Below are positions 10,399 to 19,244 of a stretch of 64,000 nt of DNA, piece after piece. This DNA is from Mastigias papua. Taxonomy: Eukaryota > Cnidaria > Scyphozoa > Rhizostomeae > Mastigiidae. The position numbers and the translations under genes are program-made. The stretch lies in the NCBI GenBank assembly GCA_964019165.1, contig OZ025283.1, forward strand, positions 5,281,001 to 5,345,000, written 5' to 3'. Position 1 is the first letter of the stretch. Each line of letters starts with the position of its first letter. Below the pieces are notes generated by a model. It was not told the DNA's origin and ran no database searches. It saw nothing but the letters and a program-made list of their open reading frames with translations.

Positions 10399-11402
10399 AT
10401 ATCCAATGTTATGGACTATGAACTAGAACGTCTTAGAAAATGGCTTCTATTAATAAGCTATCTTTAAATGTTGCCAAAACCACATCCATGCCAATAGGCA
10501 CAAGGAATGTATTACAAGATAAAAACAATGGTGAACTCTTAAAGACAGAGTTTAAGATATCAGAAGAACTTATTGAGCAAAAGATTTCCCTTAAATATTT
10601 GGGCATACAAATTAACAACCAGCTAAAATGGAAAGAGCATGTAGTGTCGTTGAAAGTCTCTCGTGCTATAGGAATGATTAAATATGCCAAAAAGATCCCC
10701 CCCCCCGGACCGCTGAAATTGCTTTATCGTGGACTGATTGAACCAGACCTAAGGTTTTGCTGTTCGGTATGGGGCAACTGTGGGGTTAGTACAATCAAAA
10801 TTCTTGAGAGACTACAAAATAGATCTGTCCGTATAATAACTAATAGTCCATATGACGCACCAGCTGAGCCTGTTCTTAAAACTCTTCGATTGCCTAGTGC
10901 CAAAGAAATGGTCCATCAAGAATCTGCAAGCATGGGCTTATAAAGCTGTAAATAATTAGGCCCCAATTTATCTTACTACCCTCTTCAATAGAGTATCCTC
11001 TGTAACAAATAGATTACTTCGCAATTGTGAATTAAATGCAAGACCTCCACGATTAAAAACAGAGCATGGGCAAAACTGTTTTGCATACAGGGGGGGGCAC
11101 TGTTTTGAAATCCTTACCTAGCGATTGTAAGATAGCAAATAGTTTCCTATTATTTAGGATGAAACTAAAAGCCATGCCTGCTGAGTAGTAAAAACTTCTC
11201 CCTTTTTTTGAAAATCTCTCTTTAATTTTATTTTTATTCTTATTTTCCATTGTAATTAACTTCTGACCTTAGTATGTAAGTAGTTATTTCAAATTGTATT
11301 AGTTTTTCAACATGGCCCCTGGAAACCAGATCTCTGTATCTGAGGGGCCACCATGCATAAATAATTAAAAATGAAATGAAATGAGATGAAATCAAATGAA
11401 AT

Positions 11403-11434
11403 GACTCTTGTTGATTTGCCTAAAGATCGTAGCA
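11403..11434 (+). mobile_element. Copia pol, piece 2 (10-codon island between two LINEs)
   Basis: Only about 30 bases lie between the tail of LINE A and the start of LINE B. They encode TLVDLPKDRS, the expected Copia sequence between the Trp at the end of piece 1 and the WVFKIK motif at the start of piece 3. This makes the nesting order certain: two independent LINE insertions hit the same Copia gene about 30 bases apart. Confidence 0.75.
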
Positions 11435-11523
11435 TGAGACGGTGTTATGGCTCGCAGAGTCAAGACGTGCAAAACCTTGCTCTCGTATTTTATTGAATTT
11501 TATGCTATAAATCTTGCTAAATC

Positions 11524-12198
11524 ATGGAAAATAACATCGATATAGTTGTAGACACCACTGAAGCACTCAAGGCAAGCAGCAAAGGTCGATATTTTGACAA
11601 CATTGCAAAGATAAGCCAAACAAAGCATTGCTGGAGCGAAGACACCACCAAAGCGATACTTGACGAGGCCATCAAACAGAGCAGAATTCATACAACCACC
11701 GTAAATAACAAAGTATCGTATCGAAAGTTTGTAAATAAGACCGTATGTATCGAAGATGACTGCGAAACCAATGCCACTCAAACAGACCTGTTGCCTTTGA
11801 ACGATTTTATGACCAAGGATCAGTTGGATAGATTTCAAAGCGATTTTCGCATGGGAAAAATTTATCAATGAAGGCTGACATTGCCAGTAGAAGCCCAAAT
11901 CCAAAAATAGATAGAGATCGTGAAGCACTGGTAACTTGCTTACAACAGCGAATTATTTCAATGGAGAGACAGTTGCAAGATAAGCAAATCATCATTGAAA
12001 AATTATTAGACGGCCATAAACCTGCAGTTCCATCCTTCAGGCAAGCAACTCCCACAGGAATAGATGAAAAACCAACACAATGTAATAAAACAAATGGAGA
12101 ACAATCAATGAAACAAACGGTTGATAAAATGAATTCAAAAGATACAAAGAAAACTATTCAAACGGATCAATCAGGAGAACAGAATCAAGAACAAAGGT
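11524..12198 (+). pseudogene. LINE B ORF1, N-terminal part
   Basis: Two frames overlap: 11524-11871 and 11868 to the insert at 12199. The first encodes an acidic, Thr/Asp-rich 115-residue protein with no recognised domain. The second has a probable short coiled coil (TCLQQRIISMERQLQDKQI region) then a Lys/Gln/Thr-rich linker. Position directly upstream of the esterase-like part shows they are the N-terminal half of LINE ORF1, either one frame broken near 11868 or two natural frames. An inverted copy of 11636-11871 is present at 12298-12512. Confidence 0.6.
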
Positions 12199-12719
12199 GT
12201 GGCTAACTGGAGACAAATATTTATAACGTTTATAACTGGTTATACGTTTATAAACTGATTTATAACGTTTATAACAAATATTTATAACTGGAAAAAAATT
12301 TTTCCCATGCGAAAATCTCTTTGAAATCTTGGTCATAAAATCGTTCAAAGGCAACAGGTCTGTTTGAGTGGCATTGGTTTCGCAGTCATCTTCGATACAT
12401 ACGGTCTTATTTACAAACTTTCGATATGATACTTTGTTATTTACGGTGGTTGTATGAATTCTGCTCTATTTGATGGCCTCGTCAAGTATCGCTTTGGTGG
12501 TGTTCTTGATTCTGTTCTCCTATGGCTAACTGGACACATTATTCATCATATCACGTGTACCCGCATATCTGGCTATAAATTTCGGTTCACCTTTCGGTCG
12601 CTATCCGACGTTTCATACTCTGACGAGTGTCGGACGAAAAAAGCTTTTCAGTATGGTTAAAACATGGTACCGCTTTTTCGTGCTGTAGTGAAGTTCTGTA
12701 GTACCAACAGACTTTTCAT
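12199..12719. mobile_element. Short non-coding insert in LINE B carrying an inverted ORF1 copy and hammerhead motif
   Basis: The 10-base repeat gaacaaaggt flanks the 521-base insert (12189-12198 and 12720-12729). From left to right it has an AT-rich tract with repeated tttataacgttt strings (12220-12290), about 215 bases that are the reverse complement of LINE B ORF1 (matching 11636-11871), then 180 bases shared with the insert in LINE A. It ends in the identical tagtaccaacagacttttcat. The inverted host fragment inside the insert is what template switching or twin priming during reverse transcription could produce. Confidence 0.7.
12614..12655 (+). ncRNA. Hammerhead ribozyme-like motif (type I topology)
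   Basis: Stem I is CATACT (12614-12619) with AGTATG (12650-12655), six perfect pairs. The core CTGACGAG follows at 12620-12627, then a short stem II region GTGTCGGAC and the second core GAAA at 12636-12639. Stem III is an A-tract pairing with TTTT around a GC-centred loop, ending in UUC at 12649, the expected cleavage position just before stem I closes. CTGANGA and GAAA in this arrangement define the hammerhead fold. A competing 6-bp helix (TCCGAC at 12604 with GTCGGA at 12629) could form. Stem II is very short, so activity is uncertain. Confidence 0.55.
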
Positions 12720-13325
12720 GAACAAAGGTCTAAACAAACAACGATCACAGGCAAGGAAATTCAAAGTAAACAACCCCGAGAACAGAATCAAGATAATGGG
12801 CCTAAACAAGCAAACACGAAGAGTCGGAAAAGAATCACGATTGTTGTTGACTCTATGCTAAATGGAATCTTAGACGAAGGTTTGCAAAAAGACCACAACG
12901 TCCAAGTGAAACGCCACCCTGGAGCAACAACGCGAGATATCATGGATTACGTAAGACCAGATATCAGAAAAAAGCCGGACTGTATAGTAATACACGCAGG
13001 CACAAATGACCATACGAGTCAAGAAAAACCTGAGGCAATAAATAATTTCAGAGAGATCATAGAGGAAACCAAACGTGAATCACCGGACACGTCCATTGTT
13101 CTGTCCACAGCGGTGATGAGAAAAGATAAACAGGCAATTGATGAAAAGGTGAAGAGTTCCAGCGTTAAATCGTGAGATCAGAGAGTTCGCCAGCACAATG
13201 AAGATTTCAGTTATCGACAATTCAAATCTAGACGTCTCTTGTCTGAGCAGCAAGAAATTACATCGTAATGAAAAGGGAAACGCCTATTTGGCAAGAAACT
13301 TTTTAAACTTTATTAAAACCTTTTG
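12720..13325 (+). pseudogene. LINE B ORF1, esterase-like (SGNH hydrolase) part
   Basis: After the insert, ORF1 resumes with a Lys/Gln-rich linker and an SGNH-type domain: IVVDSMLNGILDEGL near 12840 (a variant of the GDS block, with VDS in place of GDS), PGATTRDIMDYV near 12920 and IVIHAGTNDHT near 12985-13018 (the GTND block). A frameshift near 13160 separates the last part, which includes KLHRNEKGNAYLARNF at 13260-13305. Such domains are known in ORF1 of CR1-type LINEs, where they are thought to act on membranes or RNP handling. Confidence 0.75.
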
Positions 13326-13332
13326 ACCTGCT

Positions 13333-16300
13333 GTGCCTGCAACGGTGCCAATCAGCCTAAGGCACGAAAACTGTTCAGAATGCACTAAGAAAAATGAAAG
13401 CATTGACATTGATAGTATTAACGAAATCATAGATAATGACACCCTACTGGGTCCATCTGAAACGTCATCTTTATCAACCCCAACTGAAACTGAGGCTAAC
13501 TCTTTTGATGAACTGAAACTCCTCCGCCTCAAATACCCACGAAACGTCATAATTAGTTACATCAACATAAACTCCATCAGAAATAAATTTAGTAGTTTTT
13601 CTGAGATGAGTGGTGAAAACGTCGATGTTTTGGTAATAGCGGAGACAAAAATCGATTCATCCTTCCCCACGAGCCAGTTCTTAATAGACGGCTTTAAAAG
13701 TCCCTATAGACTTGATGTTTCTGGAAATAGCGGTGGAATTTTGGTTTATGTAAGAGATTGCCTCCTTTCAAAATATGCTAAGCTCGTTGACACACCTCCT
13801 GATATCCAGGTCGTGCCAATTGAGATAAATGTTAGAAAACAAAAATGGTTGATATTACCAATCTATAGTCCTCCACAGCAAAATTCAGAATATTTTGTAG
13901 AAGAAATATCAAAATTGATTTATAAATGTTCTAGTTATGATCGTGTAATGGTCCTTGGAGACTTCAACCTTGAACCAGATGACATAGCTTTGTCATCATT
14001 TATACAAGATCATGATTTATATAACGCATCCAACATGTTTCAAGTCTTCCAAGGGCCGTTGCATTGACTTAATATTTACAAATCGAAAGCACTCCTTCAT
14101 GCATTCCAAATCATTTGAGACTGGATTCAGCGATCACCATCATATGATCTACACCATCTTAAAAACAACATTTATTAAACTCCCTTCGAAAAAAGTTACC
14201 TATCGAGACTACAAGAACTGGTCTCAGTTGCGTTCTGAACATGAGTTGAGGCAAAATCTGATATCAGCTCACCCATCTATATATGGAAACTTTGAATCAA
14301 TCTTTCTGAAAACACTCGAAGCAAATGCCCCTACTAAAACAAAGCTAGTCATGGTTAATGATAAACCGCATATGAATAAAGATTTACGGAAGGCAATGAG
14401 AAAAAGATCAATTTTGAAAAAAGCTGCAAACAATGGCAAGCGAGAGGAAGATGTAAGAAAATATAAGGACCAAAGAAACCTTGTCGTGAACATTCAGGCT
14501 AAAAGACAGTATTTTATGTCGATACAGTCGAAAACAATTGATAACGATAAGAAGTTTTGGAAAGCTGTGAAACTTCTGTTTTCTAACAAGAATCCCATGA
14601 GCGAGAAGATCACATTGATTGAAGATGGTAGAATCCTCTCAAATGATGTGGAAGTTGCTGAGTGCTTTAATGAGTATTTTTGCAATATTACGGATAGTCT
14701 GGATATTGACCCCCTTTTTAAGGAGGTGCCAGAACATATGTCTGTGGAACAAATGGTTTTGAGAGCGTTAACTAAGTATAAAGATCATCCTTCTATATAG
14801 GTTATCAATCAAAATGTTGCATTAAATGGTAACACCTTTAGTTTCTCTCAAGTAAGCCCAAATGAGGTCATGAAGCAGATAGACTTGCTTGACAAGAATG
14901 AATCGAACAGTGGCAATATTCCTACTGGTATGTTAAAGGCAACGAGGGAAATAGTTTGCCCCTACCTGACAGATTGTATCAACTCTGCAGTCTATGATTG
15001 CAATTTTCCAAATGAACTGAAGGAAGCTGATCTCACCCCTATGTTCAAAAATGATGATTCGAATTATAAGGGAAATTTTAGGCCAATCAGTGTTTTACCT
15101 GCAGCCTCCAAAATCTATGAAATCTATCTAAATCTATGACTTCTAAAGACCAAATATGCCCATACTTTCAAGACAAACTCTCCGAAATCTTGTGTGGTTT
15201 CAGGGAGGGGTATAGTACGCAACATACTTTAATAATGCTGATAGAAAAATGGGGGAAATGTCTTGACGCATCAGGTATAGTAGGTACAATTCTAATAGAT
15301 CTATATAAGGCTTGTGACTGTCTGCCTCATGACCGCCTTATCGCAAAACTGGAGGCGTATGGCTTTGATTTCAACAGCCTCTGCCTCATGTATAGTTATC
15401 TGGATTGCCGCCATCAAAGGGTAAAAATTGGTTCACATAGACGTACCGCAAAAAGAATAAAAGAATTGGAGTACCACAGGGATCTGTCCTAGGTCCTTTG
15501 CTCTAACATATTCATAAATGATCTGTGACTCATGAGACTAGACTCTGACATCTGTAATTTTGCAGATGATAACACCATATACTCATGTGGGATAGACCTA
15601 CATGAAATTGTTACCAATTTGGAAAATGATCTCAGTAGATTGCTGGAATGGTTTACAAATAATGGGATGGTTGCAAACCCAAAAAAATTCCAGCTTATGT
15701 TCCTAGGCTTGAAAGGCCAGAGAAGACTGCGACTAAATATAAATGATAACAAATTATCCGATGTTAAATTGCTAGAGATTGAAGTTGACAACAAATTACA
15801 AGCATGTTAAAACTCTATGTTCAAAAGTCACCAAGAAAATCAGTGCCTTTTCTAGAATTAATACGTATATTTCTAGAGAACAGGAATTAACAATTTGCAA
15901 CGCGGTTATCTTATCGAACTTCAATTATTACCCTTTGATCTGGCTATTCTGTAATAAAAGTGCAAACAAAGAGATTGACCGCACACACAAACGTGCTCTT
16001 CGGATCCTCTATAAAGAATGAGATTGTCCCTTTGAAACATTGCTTGCTCGAAGTGGCAGTTTTTGTATACATGTTAGAAACTTGCAGAAACTAATGACAG
16101 AAATCTACAAGTCCATGAACCAACTTAACCCATCACTTGTATGGGAATTTCATGAAAAGAAACATGTAACTTATGATCTAAGAATACAAAATCTTTGCAA
16201 ACTGCCAAAAATAAAGACACAGGGCTATGGGCAAGAATTGCTGTCCTTTAGAGGGAGCTTCCTCTGGAACACCCTTGATGATACTATTAAAAATCAGCCA

Positions 16301-16372
16301 ACACTTACGGCTTTCAAAAAGAGGATCAAAGACTGGGCTGGTGATAAATGCACCTGCAAAATATGCCGCTAA
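13333..16372 (+). pseudogene. LINE B ORF2 (AP endonuclease plus reverse transcriptase), broken
   Basis: The endonuclease spans about 13540-14180: SYININSIRNKF, then IAETKID (catalytic Glu), VMVLGDFNLEP, RCIDLIFTN and FSDHHHM (catalytic His). A frame change falls at about 14012-14067. The reverse transcriptase follows with FRPISVLPAASK (15075-15110), LIDLYKACDCLPHD (15290-15335, catalytic Asp), a PQGS box at about 15477, and NFADDNTIYSCG (15555-15590, ADD box). The thumb and C-terminal region reaches 16372 and ends in a Cys-rich WAGDKCTCKICR. Stops or frameshifts at about 14800, 15135, 15490, 15800 and 16020 destroy the ORF. Confidence 0.85.
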
Positions 16373-16511
16373 TTATTCTTTCTTTTGTATTAAGTATGTT
16401 TTTCTTGTAAATAGTTGGTGTGAACTAGTATTTCATTATCTACTATTGTAAATACCAACTTTAAATATGTTTTAAATGAAATGAAAAAATGAAATGAAAA
16501 AAAAATAAAAA

Positions 16512-17934
16512 TAGCAAAGTTGGATGTTGTTGGGTGTTTAAAATCAAGTACAACTCCGATGGAACAATAGAGAATTACAAAGCCCGCTTGGTGGCAAAGG
16601 GATACACACAAGGGATAGACTATGAAGAAACATATTCTCCAGTTGCAAGATACACATCAATACGAACACTGTTAGCGATTTCCAACTATCTGGATCTAGA
16701 GTTGCATCAAATGGATGTCCAAACAGCCTTTCTGAACGGAGAGTTAAAAGAAGAGATATATATATGGCCCAACCTGAAGTCTACATGCAAAAAGGAAAGG
16801 AACATTTGGTGTGTAAACCTAATAAAAGTATATACGGTTTGAAGCAGTCTTCGCGGTGTTTGTATTTGACAATGGATAACTTTCTGAAAGCATCAGGATA
16901 CGAGCAATGCAATGACGACCCTTGCCTCTACGTAAAAGAAGTGGGAGACGGACTGTTGATGATTGCCCTATACATGGATGACATGCTGATTGCTTCAAAT
17001 AACAAGAAACTATTAAGGCAAGAGAAAGAAGTTTTAAAGGAAAGATTTTTGCATGAAAGATTTAAGTGAAGCTCATTACTGTCTTGGCATTCAAATTGAA
17101 GGAGACAGAAACAACAAAAGAATGCTTCTTCACAAAACAAGATATCTTAAAGTTTATTGGAGAAATTTCGTATGCAAGATTGCAATGCCATAACTACTCC
17201 TCAGGAGATTGGTTTAAGACTGATGCCAAATGATGGAGATTGTATTGACAAACAAAGATACCAGTCATTGATTGGCAGTCTGACCTATGCAGTAACAGCT
17301 ACAAGACCTAAAATAGCACAAGCTCTGAGCTCAGCGAGCCAGTTTAGCTCAAACCCAGGCTCCGAGCATTGGAAAAGTGTGAAACGCATACTACGTTACA
17401 TTAAAGGTACTGTAGACTGGGGAATAGTATTTGATGGAAATAAAGAATCATGTATTCAGCTGAAAGGATATACAGATGATGATTGGGGGGGTGACCCATA
17501 TGGACGGAAGTCACGCTCCAGTTATGTCTTTATGTTGTGTGGTGGTACAATTAAGTAGCTGGTTAAGCAAGAAGCAAACTTCAATTGCTCTATCTTCTAC
17601 AGAGGTAGAATATGTGGCAGCTAGTATTGCTGCACAAGAAGCGATATGGTTAAGAGAATTATTAGGAGAATTGAAGTTTCATCCAGAGCAACCGACCATC
17701 ATTCAAGAGGATAATCAAAGAGCAATAGCAATGTCGAAGAATCCTAAGTTTCACGACAGAACGAAACACGTCGATATAAAAAGTCATTTTGTCAGAGACA
17801 AAGTGGAAAACAATGAAATTATGTTGAAATATTGCCTAACCAAGGATATGGTAGGAGATACATTCACTAAAGCGTTACCAAAGAACCAGTTTGAAAGATT
17901 TGGTTTGATGCTTGGGATGTCTTACAAGGTGTGA
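16512..17934 (+). mobile_element. Copia pol, piece 3 (reverse transcriptase to RNase H), decayed
   Basis: The Copia gene resumes with the GCCWVFKIK motif at 16522. RT landmarks are ARLVAKGYTQ, ETYSPVARYTSIR, LHQMDVQTAFLNGEL, KSIYGLKQSSR and the catalytic box ALYMDDMLIAS (16965-16998). RNase H follows with YTDDDWGGD (17470-17496), LSSTEVEYVAAS (17590-17625), LRELLGEL, EDNQRAIAMSKN, KHVDIKSHFVRD and a C-terminal stop at 17934. Frameshifts are visible near 16765, 17068, 17150 and 17555. I see no LTR downstream, so the 3' end of the element is missing or too decayed. Confidence 0.85.
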
Positions 17935-17952
17935 TCAAAAAGACTTGACTGA

Positions 17953-18540
17953 TTGACTAAAATAGACTTTGACCTTTTTATAATGCTTATTGATTTTTTG
18001 AGTAGGAGTGTCAATAAATTGATTGACACAGGATCAATAAAATCACTTATTACTCACCAGATCTATGAACAACTTTGGCCCAAACAACAATTAGCTATGG
18101 CCTCTCAAAAATGTTATGACGTTACTGGACAATGCCTTCAGGTGCACAGAACAGTGCGAACCACATTCTCTACTTTTGTACCTCGTGATTTTCTCGTATC
18201 TGACTATCTGCTTCAACCATTGCAATGTATTTTAGGTTGGGATTTTTTAACTTCTAATAAGTTACGCCTTCCCTGTAATCGGAGCGGTCACTATTTCCTC
18301 CTTGGTTCCCATGGCGAACCCCCTATTGCCCACTAGTCCTGCACCTTCCCCCGGGACAATGATCGGTGGTGACATATCCTGTCTTGTTTGCTTGTACACT
18401 CTTCTTCTCAAGGTCCTGTCCCAGTTACTTTAACAGAGAACCTTAACGTTCCCGGACGTATGGAACTAATAGCTACTGCAAGTTTACCTAAAAACTCATA
18501 TGAAACTTATTGTTGTATATCAAAATCATGGCAAAAATGA
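17953..18540 (+). mobile_element. Ty3/Gypsy-type protease and linker fragment
   Basis: The frame 17953-18336 contains LIDTGSIKSLI, the active-site DTGS of a retroviral-type aspartic protease, and ILGWDFLTSN, the conserved downstream ILGxDFL block, about 65 residues apart. Similarity to the region between protease and reverse transcriptase continues in broken frames (VPGRMELIAT near 18450) to about 18540. No reverse transcriptase follows. It is a fragment of a second LTR element directly after the Copia remnant. Confidence 0.7.
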
Positions 18541-18599
18541 TTAAGTGTCCCAAATCGTTGACTGCGCATGTCCAAAAACAAGCTGAACAAACGAATCAA

Positions 18600-19240
18600 A
18601 ATGGCATCCCGAAGATCACAACGACACCGAAGACAAATATCTAAACTCATAGACGAATTAAATTCTGGAGCACAGAGAGGAAGCCAAGAATATGAAACAA
18701 GTCAAACGCAAAGTAAGAGATGACAAATTTTACGACATGCAAATGAAAGAAATTGACGCAGTAAGTAAGAAGGTGAAAGTGCACTATATTGGCTACGCAA
18801 ATAAATATGATGAATGGAAAGATTTTGATGAACATTCTGAGCTTCCTGTTAAAAAAACTAGAAAAAATTGAGCCTCAAGATAATGAAACTGTTGAGGAGA
18901 GGGTAGCTCTTCTTAGAAGGAGGCTTTATCTAGAGGTGAAACGCAGACTGCGATCTACAAGGAAGGATGACCCAGAAGTCAGGCTCGAACTTCCTATCCA
19001 GGTTGATGTTTCTAAGCATATTTTTGACGGAATTGGAAAGCCTGCTGCAGACTCTAGGAAGCATTCAAAAATTGTCAGGAATAATGATGACCTAGTTCTG
19101 GTGCTTGGTTCGAGGCGGTAAACATACAGCATTCTACCAAGCCCTTTTTTGATTCTGTAGTCGGTAAATTACACATGTCTTTTGTTAATGTAAGAGTTTC
19201 GTTTCTCTACAAGGGATTTGTTGGGGAATCTAAAACCTTG
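18600..19240 (+). pseudogene. Decayed ORF with a Tudor-knot/chromo-like barrel
   Basis: Broken frames encode a basic start (ASRRSQRHRRQ), then at about 18715-18830 the block DDKFYDMQMKEIDAV with KVKVHYIGYANKYDEWKDFD. That is the pattern of MRG/Tudor-knot barrels, where Tyr and Trp line a methyl-lysine pocket. After a frame change the frame at about 18868-19121 encodes a Glu/Arg-rich helix with RLRSTRKDDPEVRLELPIQ, and fragments continue to about 19240. The combination resembles a multi-copy invertebrate family, possibly transposon-borne, that I cannot name. Confidence 0.5.
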
Positions 19241-19244
19241 AACA

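Larger units (their letters stand above)
9731..11402 (+). mobile_element. LINE A, 5'-truncated CR1/Jockey-like element inside Copia
   Basis: This insertion starts inside a LINE reverse transcriptase: VFVDLKKAFDTVDHE near 9790-9840, then PQGSRLGPLLFLLYINDMP and MYADDTSLAY (ADD catalytic box) at 9966-10090. The RT continues at 10410-10940 with KYLGIQINNQLKWKEHV and a C-terminal region. Frameshifts lie near 9850 and 9970, and a 278-base insert splits it at 10121-10398. The 3' end has the pentamer-type tail (GAAAT)n at about 11368-11402. The 5-bp string gactc occurs at both borders (9726-9730 and 11403-11407), consistent with a short target-site duplication. It is non-functional. Confidence 0.8.
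11435..16511 (+). mobile_element. LINE B, near full-length CR1-like non-LTR retrotransposon (decayed)
   Basis: About 5 kb, flanked by a possible 5-bp target duplication tagca (11430-11434 and 16512-16516). The order is a 5' leader, ORF1 (11524 to about 13325, split by a 521-base insert), ORF2 with an apurinic-type endonuclease then reverse transcriptase (13333-16372), and a 3' tail of GAAAT-like repeats and poly(A) near 16470-16511. Multiple stops and frameshifts make it inactive. The esterase-like ORF1 plus endonuclease-RT ORF2 layout is that of CR1/L2-type LINEs. Confidence 0.85.
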
